Source: Bacillota bacterium
GTDB lineage: Bacteria; Bacillota; Clostridia; Acetivibrionales; DSM-2933
Direction of reading: 5' to 3'
Length of the DNA stretch: 6,911 nt
Assembly (NCBI GenBank): GCA_030705945.1
Contig: JAUZPS010000256.1
Coordinates: 1 to 6,911 of the forward strand
The notes below the pieces were generated by a model. That model worked only from the letters and a program-made list of their open reading frames with translations. It searched no databases and was not told where the DNA came from. This document shows positions 6,685 to 6,911 of this stretch, piece by piece (the first letter of the stretch is position 1; the number at the start of each line of letters is the position of its first letter). A program made the translations under genes and the position numbers.

Positions 6685-6911
6685 TAAAGCAAGTTGAACA
6701 AATAGCCAGAGAGGTAATTGCAATAAATAACGATGAATTTGAGCCGTGGCATATTTTAATTAAGATATACTTTAAACAATCAGCCTGGAGAAAGCTTTTG
6801 GATGTTTCAGAGAAAGCATTGGAATTGTTACCGCAAGACTGGAATAGTGATGTAATCATTTTAGATCAGGTAAAGGCTCTGATTGAGACAGGGGAGTTAT
6901 CTAAAGCCGAA
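6669..6911 (+). CDS. TPR-like protein, partial; no normal start, right end outside window
   Basis: The frame is open from just after the TGA at 6606-6608 to the right edge, but protein-like sequence begins only at about 6669 (SIEETLKQVEQIAREVIAIN). The 81 visible residues are helical and contain a unit fitting the 34-residue tetratricopeptide pattern (EPWHILIKIYF, then KLLDVSEKALELLPQD), followed by the start of another helix pair (VKALIETGELSKAE). TPR units are protein-binding scaffolds, and the partner here is unknown. No ATG and no ribosome binding site precede the segment. The only near option is TTG at 6660, inside the GC-rich patch. The gene has therefore probably lost its 5' end to the rearrangement that also cut the rhuM-like copy, and is likely a pseudogene, though the downstream part is not visible. 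Confidence 0.55.

Noticed and set aside
6587..6859. 90-codon minus-strand reading frame near the right end
   Set aside because: It runs antisense to the TPR-like helices and its residues look arbitrary. The only protein-like minus-strand reading in this area is the short one in a different frame at 6580-6684.
1..6911. CRISPR array, tRNA or rRNA genes
   Set aside because: No regularly spaced direct repeats and no cloverleaf or rRNA-like sequence were seen on either strand.

Overview
This window looks like an accessory (defence-island type) segment of a low-GC Gram-positive bacterium, most likely a member of the Clostridia. The basis is an AT-rich sequence with A/T-ending codons, strong AGGAGG-type ribosome binding sites close to start codons, a consensus sigma-A-type promoter and a lipoprotein signal. 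The genus cannot be fixed from the sequence alone.

The left 5.1 kb is the distal part of a type I restriction-modification operon, all on the plus strand: the 3' part of hsdS (specificity subunit, cut by the left edge), a complete rhuM-family gene 2 nt downstream, and a complete hsdR (restriction/translocation subunit) 24 nt further on. The methylase gene hsdM is not in the window and is expected just upstream. HsdS would direct the complex to its bipartite target and HsdR would translocate and cut unmodified DNA. The RhuM protein sits inside the operon with an unknown role.

From 5110 to about 5400 there is no convincing gene: a short inverted repeat, repeated GCTGAA words and a 17-codon mini-ORF with a plausible RBS. 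A good promoter (TTGAGT, 17 bp, TATAAT) then drives a 297-residue predicted lipoprotein of unknown function, AT-richer than the restriction genes.

The last 550 bp are a scar of broken genes. Sixteen nt after the lipoprotein begins the N-terminal part of a second, diverged rhuM-like gene. Its reading frame is interrupted by two opposite one-base changes in A-runs, and its homology ends near 6590. Next comes a patch of about 70 bp, about 54% GC, whose minus strand reads like the end of an unrelated protein. Last is the start-less beginning of a TPR-like protein that runs off the right edge.

The points of most interest are the rhuM gene embedded in the type I operon, a perfect 12-bp hairpin inside that rhuM, the second decayed rhuM copy, and the composite junction at 6590-6670. 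None of these proves a new system, but together they show a RhuM-rich, rearranged defence locus.
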